Shown here one piece after another: positions 30,453-39,902 of a stretch of DNA of 64,000 nucleotides. This DNA comes from Mycobacterium sp. HUMS_12744610. GTDB lineage: Bacteria; Actinomycetota; Actinomycetes; Mycobacteriales; Mycobacteriaceae. The notes beneath the pieces are model-generated. The model was not told the DNA's origin and searched no databases. It was given only the letters and a program-made list of their open reading frames with translations. Each line of letters opens with the position of its first letter. Positions within the stretch are counted from its first letter, which is position 1. The position numbers and the translations under genes were made by a program. The stretch lies in the NCBI RefSeq assembly GCF_041206865.1, contig NZ_JBGEDP010000001.1, forward strand, positions 1,240,001 to 1,304,000. The letters are read 5' to 3'.

Positions 30453-31634
30453 ATGCGCGGTGCCGATTTCGTCTTTCCGTCCGAAGTCTCGGACTCCGGC
30501 CGTCCCCTGCGGATCGTCCTCGTCGCTCCGCCCTATTTCGACGTTCCGCCGCACGGCTACGGCGGTGTCGAGGCCGTCGTAGCGGACCTGGCCGACACGC
30601 TCGTAGATCGCGGGCACCAGGTCACCTTGCTCGGCGCCGGAGAACCCGGCACGACAGCGCACTTCATCCCGTTGTGGGATCGCACCATGCACGACCGGCT
30701 GGGCGAGCCGTATCCGGAGGTGATGCACGCTCTGAAGGTGCGCAGTGCCATCACCCGGATCGTCGCTGCCCAGGGTGTCGACATCGTGCACGACCACACC
30801 TTCGCCGGCCCGATCAACGCACCGGTCTACCACGCGCTCGGGGTGCCGACGGTAGTGACGGTGCACGGTCCCATCGACGACGATCTGCATCCTTACTACC
30901 GGGAGCTCAGCGGCGATGTCGGGCTGGTGGCGATCAGCGACAGGCAGCGAGCCCTGGCCCCGGACCTGAACTGGATCGGCCGAGTGCACAACGCGCTGAG
31001 GTTGGACGATTGGCCGTTCGAGACCGAAAAAGCCGACTACGCTCTCTTCCTCGGCAGGTACGCTCCTTACAAGGGTGCGCACTTGGCTCTGGAGGCGGCG
31101 CACGCGGCAGGTCTTCCCTTGGTGTTGGCCGGCAAGTGCAACGAGCCGGCGGAAAAGCAGTACTTCGAGGACTGCGTACGGCCGCTGCTCACCGCGGACG
31201 ACCACGTGTTCGGTGAGGCTGACGGTGTGAGCAAGCGGAAGCTGTTGGCCGGGGCCCGTTGTCTGCTGTTCCCCATCCAATGGGAAGAGCCGTTCGGGAT
31301 CGTGATGATCGAAGCAATGGCGTGCGGCACGCCCGTCGTCGCGTTGCGTGGAGGGGCCGTCCCAGAGGTGGTCGTGGACGGTGTGACGGGCGTGGTGTGT
31401 GATGTGGTCGATGATCTGCCCGCTGCGATCGAACGGGCGCGGTCGATCGATTCGCTCGCTTGCCGGCATCACGTTGCTAAGAACTTCGAAGTCACGCAGT
31501 TCGGCGCTGCCTACGAGCGGATTTACCGAAAGGTGCTGCGACACCAGGCATCAGCTCGTCGTGTGCCGGGCTGGCGGTCGGTAGAAACCCTTGAGCTCCC
31601 GGTAGCCGATGCCAGACGGAAAGTGAGCGCATGA
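30453..31634 (+). CDS. Group 1 (GT4-type) glycosyltransferase, CIRCE-controlled
   Basis: A 393-residue cytosolic GT-B glycosyltransferase. LRIVLVAPPYFDVPPHGYGG (acceptor-domain P-loop-like start), VVTVHGPI, and the donor-domain EPFGIVMIEAMACGTPVVA with the E-x7-E motif are typical of GT4. No signal peptide. AAGGAGG lies eight bases before the ATG. Its stop overlaps the next gene, a glycogen-debranching-like enzyme, by four bases (ATGA), so both act together, probably on an alpha-glucan or trehalose-related sugar; that is inference. Acceptor and donor are unknown. The CIRCE operator suggests heat-shock induction. Confidence 0.88.
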   Translation: MRGADFVFPSEVSDSGRPLRIVLVAPPYFDVPPHGYGGVEAVVADLADTLVDRGHQVTLLGAGEPGTTAHFIPLWDRTMHDRLGEPYPEVMHALKVRSAITRIVAAQGVDIVHDHTFAGPINAPVYHALGVPTVVTVHGPIDDDLHPYYRELSGDVGLVAISDRQRALAPDLNWIGRVHNALRLDDWPFETEKADYALFLGRYAPYKGAHLALEAAHAAGLPLVLAGKCNEPAEKQYFEDCVRPLLTADDHVFGEADGVSKRKLLAGARCLLFPIQWEEPFGIVMIEAMACGTPVVALRGGAVPEVVVDGVTGVVCDVVDDLPAAIERARSIDSLACRHHVAKNFEVTQFGAAYERIYRKVLRHQASARRVPGWRSVETLELPVADARRKVSA

Positions 31635-33769
31635 CGGGGCCGGCGGCGTTCAACACCGGAGCTCCAGCCGCGATCGGTCTCGGCAGCGACACGGTGACAC
31701 TGCTCGAAGGCGGAACGTTCTGCCTATCCGACCGCCACGGCGACGTCCTGGTAGGCGGTTCGCACGGGTTGTTTTTCCGGGATGCGCGGGTGTTATCACG
31801 GTGGGAGTTGCGCGTGGACGGTCAGGTCGCCGAGTCTTTATCCGTCGAATCGACGGAAGCATTCGCTGCGCAGTTTATTTCGCGTCGGGCTCCACGTTCG
31901 GGATTGGTGGACAGCACGTTGCTCGTGGTGCGCGAGCGGTTGGTCGGCGATGGGCTGCGGGAGACCATTTCGCTGCACAACCTCGACAAGGAGACGACGG
32001 TTGTGTCACTCGAACTGCACGTCGATGCCGACTTCGCCGACCTGTTCGCCGTCAAGGAGGGGCGGGCGCTGGTGGGTGCAGCGGAAATGACGGTCACTGA
32101 CGGGGAACTCTTGTTGCGCGAGCGGGGCGATCGGGTGCGTGGCGTGGCGGTGACCGCAACCGGTGGCGCGGTGGTGTTGCCCGCGTCGCTGAATTGGCGT
32201 GCCGTCGTGCCCCCAGGAAAATGCTGGCGGACGGAAATCGTGGTTCAGCCGACATGGGCGGAACACAAGATCAGCACTCGTTTTCGCCGCGGCGAAGATG
32301 TCGAGTCGACCGCCCCGGCGCGCAAGATCGAGGCGTGGCGCGACACCGCGACTACGGTCGAGACGAACAATCCGGCGTTAGCGCAGGTGTTGCGTCAAAC
32401 CGAAAGCGACCTCGGCGCCTTGCTCATTCACGACGAGCACAACCGCGGCGACGACGGCCGCGACCGGGTGTTCGTCGCGGCCGGGGCGCCGTGGTTCATG
32501 ACGTTGTTCGGTCGGGACAGCTTGCTGACCGCCTGGATGGCGTTGCCGCTGGACGTGGGACTTTCGATCGGCACACTACAGCGACTGGCAGCATTGCAAG
32601 GACGGCACGTCGACCTGGTCACGGAGGAACAACCAGGCCGGATCATGCATGAAATCCGGCGCGGTCCGGCCAGCTCCGACGTTTTGGGTGGCAACGTCTA
32701 TTACGGCGCGGTCGATGCCACCCCGCTGTTCGTGATGCTACTTGCCGAATCATGGCGTTGGGGTGCCGACGAAGCGTCGGTACGGTCGCTGCTACCCGCC
32801 GCCGACGCGGCATTGTGGGCGGAACGCTATGGCGACCGTGATGGCGACTGTTTTATCGAGTACCAGCGCGCCACCGACCGGGGGTTGATCAACCAGGGTT
32901 GGAAGGACAGCTTCAATGGCGTCAACGACGCCGTCGGCCGCCTGGCCGAACCTCCCGTTGCGTTGTGCGAAGTTCAGGCCTACTTGTATGCGGCCCTCAT
33001 GTCGGGAGCGGAGCTCGTCGATGCGTTCGGCGACGCCGCCAAAGCGGCACAGCTACGGAAGCGTGCCCAGAAACTGAGGGCCGACTTCGCCGAGGCCTTC
33101 TGGCTGCCGGATAAAGGCTGGTATGCGGTTGCGCTCGACGGTGCTAAGCGTCCGGTCGATGCATTGACCAGCAATGTCGGTCATTGTCTGTGGACTGGGA
33201 TTGCCACGGATGAGCACGCTGCGGCCGTCATCGAGCGGCTGTCCGGTCCCGAGATGGACTCCGGGTTCGGATTACGCACGCTGGCGACCACTATGGGCGC
33301 GTACAACCCGATGAGCTACCACAACGGCTCCGTGTGGCCGCATGACACGGCCATCGTCGTAGCCGGTTTGCTGCGCTACCGGCATGTGCCAGGCGCAGTA
33401 GCGCTGGCCGAACGCCTCGCCACCGGCCTCCTTGATGCGGCAACAGCATTCGGGGGGCGCCTCCCCGAGCTGTTCTGCGGGTTTGACCGTTCACAGTTCG
33501 CTGCGCCGGTGCCCTATCCCACCTCCTGCTCACCCCAAGCGTGGGCCAGCGCGGCGCCGTTGCTCCTCCTCCGGTCGTTTCTGGGGCTTGAACCGCATGT
33601 GCCACATCGCGTCCTCACCGTGTCCCCTCAGCTGCCGTCCACGTGGGGCACGATCGCGCTGACCAATTTGCGACTCGGCAACGCGACGGTTCACATCGAG
33701 GCCGAGGGCGAGACCGTCACGGCGGACGGCCTGGGCGAGGACTGGCGGCTTGTGACCTCTGCGACATGA
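31631..33769 (+). CDS. Amylo-alpha-1,6-glucosidase / glycogen-debranching-like enzyme
   Basis: A 712-residue protein. The N-terminal beta-rich domain (about 1-230; [20 protein letters not shown], then [16 protein letters not shown]) is of the GDE_N_bis type. The rest is an (alpha/alpha)6 barrel: [46 protein letters not shown] and [19 protein letters not shown] carry conserved acidic and aromatic residues of the family. It should hydrolyse alpha-linked glucans, but exact substrate is unknown. No export signal. It is coupled to the glycosyltransferase and followed, 17 bases on, by convergent accD3. Not part of the remembered M. tuberculosis order here. Confidence 0.88.
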   Translation: MTGPAAFNTGAPAAIGLGSDTVTLLEGGTFCLSDRHGDVLVGGSHGLFFRDARVLSRWELRVDGQVAESLSVESTEAFAAQFISRRAPRSGLVDSTLLVVRERLVGDGLRETISLHNLDKETTVVSLELHVDADFADLFAVKEGRALVGAAEMTVTDGELLLRERGDRVRGVAVTATGGAVVLPASLNWRAVVPPGKCWRTEIVVQPTWAEHKISTRFRRGEDVESTAPARKIEAWRDTATTVETNNPALAQVLRQTESDLGALLIHDEHNRGDDGRDRVFVAAGAPWFMTLFGRDSLLTAWMALPLDVGLSIGTLQRLAALQGRHVDLVTEEQPGRIMHEIRRGPASSDVLGGNVYYGAVDATPLFVMLLAESWRWGADEASVRSLLPAADAALWAERYGDRDGDCFIEYQRATDRGLINQGWKDSFNGVNDAVGRLAEPPVALCEVQAYLYAALMSGAELVDAFGDAAKAAQLRKRAQKLRADFAEAFWLPDKGWYAVALDGAKRPVDALTSNVGHCLWTGIATDEHAAAVIERLSGPEMDSGFGLRTLATTMGAYNPMSYHNGSVWPHDTAIVVAGLLRYRHVPGAVALAERLATGLLDAATAFGGRLPELFCGFDRSQFAAPVPYPTSCSPQAWASAAPLLLLRSFLGLEPHVPHRVLTVSPQLPSTWGTIALTNLRLGNATVHIEAEGETVTADGLGEDWRLVTSAT

Positions 33770-33785
33770 CACGGCGCCGCAAAGT

Positions 33786-35258
33786 TCAGGGCAAGCCGAT
33801 GCGCCGGTAGCGTCGCAGCCGCGCGGCCAGCCTCTCGCCGTCCGGCACGTTCCGCAACGCGTGCAGCTCGGCGGCGATGGCCTGCGACATTCGCTGGCTG
33901 AACTCGGCCGGTTCGTCGGCGGCGTCGGGCTCCTCGGGCACCACGACGTCGACGATCCCGGCGGCCAGCAACTCGGCCGAGCGGATGCCCTGGATCGCGG
34001 CGAGCTCGGCCGCGTGTGCGGTGTCCCGGAAGACGATCGCGCTGGCCCCCTCGGGTGGCAACGGCGCGAGCCAGCCGTGCAGCGCGGCCAGCACGCGGTC
34101 GGCGGGGACCATCGCCAGCGCCGGCCCGCCGCTGCCCTGCCCGAGCAGCACCGACACCGTCGGGGTGTCCAGCGTCACCAGCTCGGCCAGGCACTGGGCG
34201 ATCTGGGCGGCCAGCCCGTCCTGCTCGGCCTCGGCCGACAACGCGGGCCCGGCCGTGTCGATCACCAGCACCAGGGGCAGGCGCAATTCGGCGGCCAGCG
34301 CCATGCCGCGCCGGGCCTCGCGCAACGCGGCCGGCCCGACCAGACCGCCAGTCACCCGTTGTTGGCCCAGCACCACCGCGGGCTGGCCGGCGAATCGCGC
34401 CAGCGCCAGCAGGGTGGTCGCCGCCTCGCCGTAACCGGTGCCCGACAACAGCACCACGTCACTCGCGCCGTGCCGCAACAGGAACCTGACGCCCGGCCGG
34501 TCCGGTCGCCGGGAAGCCATCACCGAATCCCACGCCGGCACGTCGGCGATCGGTCGCGCCGGTGGCGGATCCGGCAGCGGTTCCGCGGGGTCGGCGATGA
34601 CCGTCAGCGCGCGGTCCAGCGTCCGGCGCAGCTCGTCGAGGGCGACGACACCGTCGAGGACTCCGTAGCGTTGCAGGTTCTCCGCGGTTTGCACGCCTTC
34701 CGGGAAGGGTTCGTCGTACAGCAACTCGTAGACGCGCGGACCCAGAAAGCCGATCAGGGCGCCCGGCTCGGCGATCGTGACATGGCCCAGCGATCCCCAC
34801 GAAGCGAACACCCCGCCCGTGGTCGGGTGGCGCAGGTAGACCAGGTAGGGCAGGTGCGCCCGCTTGTGCAGCGTCACCGCGGCCGCGATTTTCACCATCT
34901 GCAGGAACGCGACGGTGCCCTCCTGCATACGGGTGCCGCCGGAACTCGGCGAGGCCAGCAGCGGCAGCCGCTCGGCGGTGGCCCGCTCGACCGCGGCGGT
35001 GATCCGTTCGGCCGCGGCCACCCCGATCGAGCCGCCCAGGAAGCCGAACTCGCAGACGATCACCGCCACCCGGCGCCCGTAGATCCGGCCCTCGCCGGTG
35101 AGCACCGATTCGTCCAGACCGGTGGCGGCCCGCGCCTCGGCCAGTTCCCGCTCGTAGGACTCGCTGAGCGGCAACGGTGGCGGCGCACCGTCCCAGCTGA
35201 GAAAGGATCCCTCGTCCAGCACCGCGTCCCGGAGTTGACCGGCCGTGATACGACTCAC
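33786..35258 (-). CDS. accD3: Acyl-CoA carboxylase carboxyltransferase-type protein AccD3
   Basis: A 490-residue protein with both halves of a carboxyltransferase (beta-like then alpha-like). [40 protein letters not shown] and [20 protein letters not shown] mark the N-terminal crotonase fold, and [39 protein letters not shown] the C-terminal one. It corresponds to Rv0904c (495 residues from memory). Substrate is not established. The start (GTG 35258) lies 27 bases from the divergent echA6 start, so both promoters overlap; TATATAGG there is a -10 candidate. Confidence 0.93.
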   Translation of the reverse strand: MSRITAGQLRDAVLDEGSFLSWDGAPPPLPLSESYERELAEARAATGLDESVLTGEGRIYGRRVAVIVCEFGFLGGSIGVAAAERITAAVERATAERLPLLASPSSGGTRMQEGTVAFLQMVKIAAAVTLHKRAHLPYLVYLRHPTTGGVFASWGSLGHVTIAEPGALIGFLGPRVYELLYDEPFPEGVQTAENLQRYGVLDGVVALDELRRTLDRALTVIADPAEPLPDPPPARPIADVPAWDSVMASRRPDRPGVRFLLRHGASDVVLLSGTGYGEAATTLLALARFAGQPAVVLGQQRVTGGLVGPAALREARRGMALAAELRLPLVLVIDTAGPALSAEAEQDGLAAQIAQCLAELVTLDTPTVSVLLGQGSGGPALAMVPADRVLAALHGWLAPLPPEGASAIVFRDTAHAAELAAIQGIRSAELLAAGIVDVVVPEEPDAADEPAEFSQRMSQAIAAELHALRNVPDGERLAARLRRYRRIGLP

Positions 35259-35285
35259 GACACGAGGCTATATAGGGTGGCCTCC

Positions 35286-36017
35286 ATGATCGGTGTCACC
35301 CAGGCCGGGGCCGTTTTGACCATTGAGCTGCAACGACCCGAGCGTCGCAACGCCCTGAACTCCCAGCTCGTCGAGGAGTTGCGGGAGACTTTCCAGAAGG
35401 CCGGCGACGGGACGGTCCGGGCGATCGTGCTGACCGGCCAGGGCACCGCGTTCTGCGCCGGCGCCGACCTGAGCGGTGACGCCTTCGCGGCCGACTACCC
35501 TGACCGGCTCATCGAACTGCACCGGTTGATGGACGCCACCCTGATCCCGGTGATCGGCGCCGTCAACGGCCCCGCCATCGGCGCGGGACTGCAGCTGGCC
35601 ATGCGCTGTGACCTGCGGGTGGTCGCACCTGAGGCGTTCTTCCAGTTCCCGACGTCGAAGTACGGTCTGGCCCTGGACAATTGGAGCATCCGCCGACTGG
35701 CCTCGCTGGTCGGCCACGGCCGGGCCAGCGCGATGCTGCTGACCGCGGAGAAGCTGACCGCCGAGACGGCGCTGCAGACCGGGATGGCCAACCGCATCGG
35801 TACTCTCTCCGACGCCCAGGCGTGGGCCGACGAGATCGCCGGCCTGGCCCCGCTGGCCATCCAGCACGCCAAGCGGGTGCTCAACGACGACGGAGCCATG
35901 GACGATCAGCTGCCGATCCACAAGGAGCTTTTCGACAAGGCGTGGGCGAGCAAGGACGTCGTCGAGGCCCAGGTCGCCCGCATCGAGAAGCGGCCGCCCA
36001 ACTTCACGGGCGCCTGA
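35286..36017 (+). CDS. echA6: Enoyl-CoA hydratase-family protein EchA6
   Basis: A 243-residue crotonase-fold protein, same length as M. tuberculosis EchA6, which is not an active hydratase but binds acyl-CoA and feeds mycolic-acid synthesis. [33 protein letters not shown] (oxyanion hole) and [20 protein letters not shown] are the family motifs; the usual catalytic glutamates are not evident in the second block, which fits the non-catalytic assignment. The ATG at 35286 is only 27 bases from accD3. A short gap of five bases leads to the metallo-hydrolase gene downstream. Confidence 0.93.
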   Translation: MIGVTQAGAVLTIELQRPERRNALNSQLVEELRETFQKAGDGTVRAIVLTGQGTAFCAGADLSGDAFAADYPDRLIELHRLMDATLIPVIGAVNGPAIGAGLQLAMRCDLRVVAPEAFFQFPTSKYGLALDNWSIRRLASLVGHGRASAMLLTAEKLTAETALQTGMANRIGTLSDAQAWADEIAGLAPLAIQHAKRVLNDDGAMDDQLPIHKELFDKAWASKDVVEAQVARIEKRPPNFTGA

Positions 36018-36022
36018 CGGCC

Positions 36023-37141
36023 ATGGTGCGGGGGGCGCTGCGGCTGGCCGCCGGCACGGCCTCGGTGGCCGCCGGGGGCTGGGTGGTTCGCGCGCTGCAC
36101 GGCGCGCCGATGGCGCTGGGCGCGGACCCCGCGTCGATCCGGGCGGTGGCAGAGCGCTCGCCACACTACCGTGACGGCGTCTTCGTCAACCTGGACCCGG
36201 TGTCGATGTTCACCGTGGACCGCGAGGAGCTGAGGCTCATCGCCTGGGAGCTAGTGGCCGGGCGCGCCAGAAGCCGCCCGCCGGCCTCGATCCCGCTGAG
36301 TGCGCCCGGGATCTTCGACAGCGACCCCGGCCGGCTGGCCGCGAGCTGGTTCGGTCACTCCACCGCGCTGCTGGAGATCGACGGCTACCGGGTGCTGACG
36401 GATCCGGTGTGGAGCCGGCGGTGCTCACCGTCGGACGTGGTCGGCCCGGAGCGGCTGCATCCGCCGCCCGTGCAGCTGGAGGCGCTGCCCGCCCTCGACG
36501 CCGTGGTGATCAGTCACGACCACTACGACCACCTCGACATCGACACGGTCATGACGCTGGCCCGCACGCAACGGGCCCCGTTCTTCGTGCCGCTGGGGGT
36601 GGGCGCTCACCTGCGCGCGTGGGGCGTACCCGAGCACCGTGTCGTCGAACTCGACTGGCACCAGAGCGCCCGGGTCGACGAACTCACCCTGGTCTGCGCC
36701 CCGGCGCGGCACTTCTCGGGACGCTTCCTGGACCGCAACACCACGCTGTGGGCGTCGTGGGCGATGGTCGGGCCGCGTCATCGCGCCTATTTCGGCGGCG
36801 ACACCGGCTACACCGCAAGCTTCGCCCGGATCGGCGCCGACCACGGGCCGTTCGACCTGACGCTGCTGCCCATCGGCGCCTACAACCGGGCCTGGCCGGA
36901 CATCCACATGAACCCCGAGGAAGCGGTGCGGGCCCACCTCGACATGACGGCCGCCGGGTCGGGCCTGTTGGTGCCCGTTCATTGGGGCACCTTCCGCCTC
37001 GCCCCGCATCCGTGGGCGGAGCCGGTCGAGCGTCTGCTCGAGGCCGCCGAAGCCGCCGGCGTCGAGGTGGCGGTCCCGGTGCCCGGCGAACGCGTCGGCC
37101 CGGCCGGTCGCACGAGCGCCGACGCCTGGTGGCGGCTCTGA
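36023..37141 (+). CDS. Metallo-beta-lactamase-fold hydrolase, NAPE-PLD-like (Rv0906-like)
   Basis: A 372-residue protein of the YycJ/NAPE-PLD branch of the metallo-beta-lactamase fold. Metal ligands are in ISHDHYDHLD (HxHxDH, about residues 167-176), ARHFSGR, YFGGDTGYT and VPVHWGTF. AASWFGHSTALLEIDGYRVL precedes them. Family members cleave phosphodiester-type bonds of N-acyl phosphatidylethanolamine; the mycobacterial substrate is not certain. A hydrophobic N-terminus (LRLAAGTASVAAGGWVVRAL) may be a signal or anchor. It is coupled closely to echA6. Same length as Rv0906. Confidence 0.9.
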   Translation: MVRGALRLAAGTASVAAGGWVVRALHGAPMALGADPASIRAVAERSPHYRDGVFVNLDPVSMFTVDREELRLIAWELVAGRARSRPPASIPLSAPGIFDSDPGRLAASWFGHSTALLEIDGYRVLTDPVWSRRCSPSDVVGPERLHPPPVQLEALPALDAVVISHDHYDHLDIDTVMTLARTQRAPFFVPLGVGAHLRAWGVPEHRVVELDWHQSARVDELTLVCAPARHFSGRFLDRNTTLWASWAMVGPRHRAYFGGDTGYTASFARIGADHGPFDLTLLPIGAYNRAWPDIHMNPEEAVRAHLDMTAAGSGLLVPVHWGTFRLAPHPWAEPVERLLEAAEAAGVEVAVPVPGERVGPAGRTSADAWWRL

Positions 37142-37143
37142 CC

Positions 37144-38244
37144 TCAGCCCAGCATGGACAGCCAGGTATCCCACTGCTCGGCGCGCCGGGTCCAGTTGTT
37201 CTCGGCGACCGTGTAGGTGACCTGAGCCCGCAGGCGGGCCTCGGTGCCGTCGGGATCGGCCTCGCGCGCGGCCAGTGAGCTGATGACGCGCTCGGCGAAG
37301 GCCTCGGCGTGGGCGTGGGGATCGGCCAGCGGCTCCATCAGTTCGACGAAACCGGCGCCCGTCTCGGGCAAAGCGCCGAGATCGCTGGTGACGACGGTGC
37401 ACCCGGCCGCCATCGCTTCCATCACGGCGATGCAGGACGTTTCGGCGAAGGTGTTGGGGTAGGCCAGCATCGCGGCGCCGCGCAGCGCGTTTGCCAGTGC
37501 CGGCTGGGCGACCGAGCCGTGATAGGCGACGCCGGGTGCCTCGCGGGCCGCGTCGTAGAGCGGGCGGAACGGGTCCATCAGGGCGTTGTAGACGGCCATG
37601 CTGCTGTAGACCTCGAGGCGGGCGTCCGGCACCGCGGTCCGGACGAGGGCGAACGCGTCCAGCAGCCGGTCCAGCCCCCGGTAGGGCGTGCTGGTGTAGC
37701 ACAGGGTCGGCGGGCCCGATTTGGCCGGCAGGATCGGGCCGTCGGCGAACAACTCGGCGAAGGCCGGGCCGACGGCGTTGCGCAGGATGCCGATGCGTGC
37801 GGGATCGAGCCCGAACGCCTGGTGGAAACGGTCGGCCTGCCACTCGCTGACCATGGCGAAACCATGGAACAGCGCCCGGATCTCGGGCTGCGCCAAGGGG
37901 GCGACGAACGGCTGGTCGTGCGCCAGGCCGGTCCACAGGACGTGGCGGGCCTGCGGCCGGCACAGCGCCATGAGTTCGGCGAGCCTGGCATGCACCCCGC
38001 CCAGGTGCACGACGCAGTCTGCGTTTCGGAGCGCGCCGTCCTCGACGACGGGGATCGGTTGGCAGTGGACCCCGCGCACCAGCTTGACCTCGGCGTCACG
38101 ACTGGCCAGCGTGACCCGGTGACCCAGCTTCACCAGTTCGGTGCTCAGGTAGCAGGCCGCTGACTGCGAGCCGCCCAGGGGCCGGTGGAACGGGGTGTCC
38201 GGATCGTAAGCCGAGGCGGCGGCGTCGACGAACACGATGTCCAT
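37144..38244 (-). CDS. Group 1 (GT4-type) glycosyltransferase
   Basis: A 366-residue GT-B glycosyltransferase: IVFVDAAASAYDPDTPFHRP, then GGSQSAACYLSTELVKLGHR, FHGFAMVSEWQADRFHQAFG, and the donor domain with AETSCIAVMEAMAAGCTVVT (E-x7-E). CYTSTPYRGLDRLLDAFALV is also typical. It lacks any signal. Inserted between Rv0906- and Rv0907-like genes, where M. tuberculosis has nothing as far as I recall. Its stop is two bases from the Rv0906-like stop (convergent). Sugar and acceptor unknown. Confidence 0.87.
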   Translation of the reverse strand: MDIVFVDAAASAYDPDTPFHRPLGGSQSAACYLSTELVKLGHRVTLASRDAEVKLVRGVHCQPIPVVEDGALRNADCVVHLGGVHARLAELMALCRPQARHVLWTGLAHDQPFVAPLAQPEIRALFHGFAMVSEWQADRFHQAFGLDPARIGILRNAVGPAFAELFADGPILPAKSGPPTLCYTSTPYRGLDRLLDAFALVRTAVPDARLEVYSSMAVYNALMDPFRPLYDAAREAPGVAYHGSVAQPALANALRGAAMLAYPNTFAETSCIAVMEAMAAGCTVVTSDLGALPETGAGFVELMEPLADPHAHAEAFAERVISSLAAREADPDGTEARLRAQVTYTVAENNWTRRAEQWDTWLSMLG

Positions 38245-38309
38245 GCGCCCGCACTTTAGGTGCCCGAGCGATCAGGCCGCCAACCGGCGTACCACGCTAG
38301 AGTTCCGCC

Positions 38310-39902
38310 ATGACGAAACGCGCGGCAACGGCCGCTGTCGTGATGTTGTCGATGGCGTTCACCGGATGCGAAACCGCACAACACCTGTCGAACCCGCCGT
38401 CGGCGGTGTCGCAGACCCCACCCAACGAGTTCTCGGGAGTTGACATCCCGCCCGGCCGCATCGGCGACGCCGTATCCAGAGTCGACGGCCTAGTCGCCGA
38501 CCTGATGAAGACCAGCGGCATCCCGGGCATGGCGGTCGCCATCGTGCACGGAGGGAAAACGCTGTACGCCAAGGGTTTCGGGGTCAGGGACGCGAGCAGG
38601 GGTGACCGTCAGGATAACTGGGTCGACGCCGACACCGTCTTCCAGCTGGCATCGTTGTCCAAGTCGGTGGGTGCGACGGTGGTGGCGCACGAGGTGACCG
38701 ACAAGGTGATCGCCTGGGACACGCCGGTGACGTCGGTGCTGCCGTGGTTCTCGCTGTCCGACCCCTACGTCACCAGCCACGTGACCGTCGCCGACTTCTA
38801 TTCGCACCGTTCCGGGCTGCCCGACCACGCCGGCGACAAGCTCGAGGACCTGGGCTACGACCGCCGCCAGACGCTGGAGAGGCTGAAGTACCTGCCGCTG
38901 GCCCCATTTCGAAACACGTACGCCTACACCAACTTCGGCGTGACAACCGCGGCCGAGGCGGTGGCCGCGGCGGCGGGCAAACCGTGGGAGGACCTTTCCG
39001 GCGAGGTGCTCTACCGGCCGCTGGGCATGGCGTCGACGAGCTCGCGCTACGCCGACTTCCTGGCCCGGTCCGACCACGCGGTCGGCCACGTCAAGGTAGG
39101 GGACAAGTGGGAGCCGCGCTACCAGCGGGATCCCGACCCCCAGTCGGCCGCCGGTGGCGCGAGCTCCTCGGTCAACGACATGGCGCGCTGGCTGGCGATG
39201 CTGTTGGCCAACGGTGCCTACGACGGCGGGCGGATCACCTCGGCCGAAGCGCTGCTGCCCGCCATCACCCCGCAGGTCGTCTCGATCCCGGCCCCAAACT
39301 CGAAGGCGCGCCCCGGTTTCTATGGCCACGGGTTCAACATCACGGTGAGCTCGTCGGGACGCACCGAGCTGAGCCATTCCGGCGCCTTCACGATGGGCGC
39401 CGCCACCAACTTCGTGGTCTTGCCGTCCGAGGACCTGGCCATCGTCGCGCTGACCAACGCCGCGCCCATCGGAGTGCCGGAGACGCTGACCGCCGAATTC
39501 CTGGATCTGGTGCAGTACGGCCAGATCCGCGAGGACTGGGCCGGGCTCTACCAGAAGGCGATGGGCTGGATGAACAACCCCGAGGGCTCGCTGGTCGGCA
39601 AGCAGCCCCCCGCCCATCCCGCGCCGGCCAGGCCGCTCGGCGAGTACCTGGGCGTGTACACCAGCGACTACTGGGGCCCGGCGATCGTGACCGAACACGA
39701 CGGTGCGCTGCAGCTGGAGATGGGTCCCAAAAACCGGACGTTCCCCTTGACGCACTGGGACGGCGATACCTTCACCTTCCCGGTGACCGACGAAAACGCG
39801 CCGCCCGGAACGATTTCCAAGGCGGTATTCTCCGGGGCCCCGGCCACCACGCTGAACTTGGAGTACTTCGACTCCGAGAAGCTGGGAACCTTCACCCGAT
39901 GA
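38310..39902 (+). CDS. Beta-lactamase/penicillin-binding-like lipoprotein (Rv0907-like)
   Basis: A 530-residue protein of the class C beta-lactamase-like serine hydrolase family. The N-terminus has a lipobox (MAFTGC, Cys 20), so it is probably a surface lipoprotein. [10 protein letters not shown] contains the S-x-x-K nucleophile, [10 protein letters not shown] the Tyr motif, and LSHSGAF replaces the KTG box. A C-terminal ~130-residue extension includes [20 protein letters not shown] (DUF3471-like). Substrate is unknown; peptidase or esterase activity is as likely as beta-lactam cleavage. Length close to Rv0907. Its stop overlaps ctpE by four bases, so they are coupled. Confidence 0.9.
   Translation: MTKRAATAAVVMLSMAFTGCETAQHLSNPPSAVSQTPPNEFSGVDIPPGRIGDAVSRVDGLVADLMKTSGIPGMAVAIVHGGKTLYAKGFGVRDASRGDRQDNWVDADTVFQLASLSKSVGATVVAHEVTDKVIAWDTPVTSVLPWFSLSDPYVTSHVTVADFYSHRSGLPDHAGDKLEDLGYDRRQTLERLKYLPLAPFRNTYAYTNFGVTTAAEAVAAAAGKPWEDLSGEVLYRPLGMASTSSRYADFLARSDHAVGHVKVGDKWEPRYQRDPDPQSAAGGASSSVNDMARWLAMLLANGAYDGGRITSAEALLPAITPQVVSIPAPNSKARPGFYGHGFNITVSSSGRTELSHSGAFTMGAATNFVVLPSEDLAIVALTNAAPIGVPETLTAEFLDLVQYGQIREDWAGLYQKAMGWMNNPEGSLVGKQPPAHPAPARPLGEYLGVYTSDYWGPAIVTEHDGALQLEMGPKNRTFPLTHWDGDTFTFPVTDENAPPGTISKAVFSGAPATTLNLEYFDSEKLGTFTR

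Noticed and set aside
33861..35285. N-terminal extension of echA6 by about 475 codons
   Set aside because: The extension is antisense to accD3. The family start at 35286 matches the known length of 243 residues.
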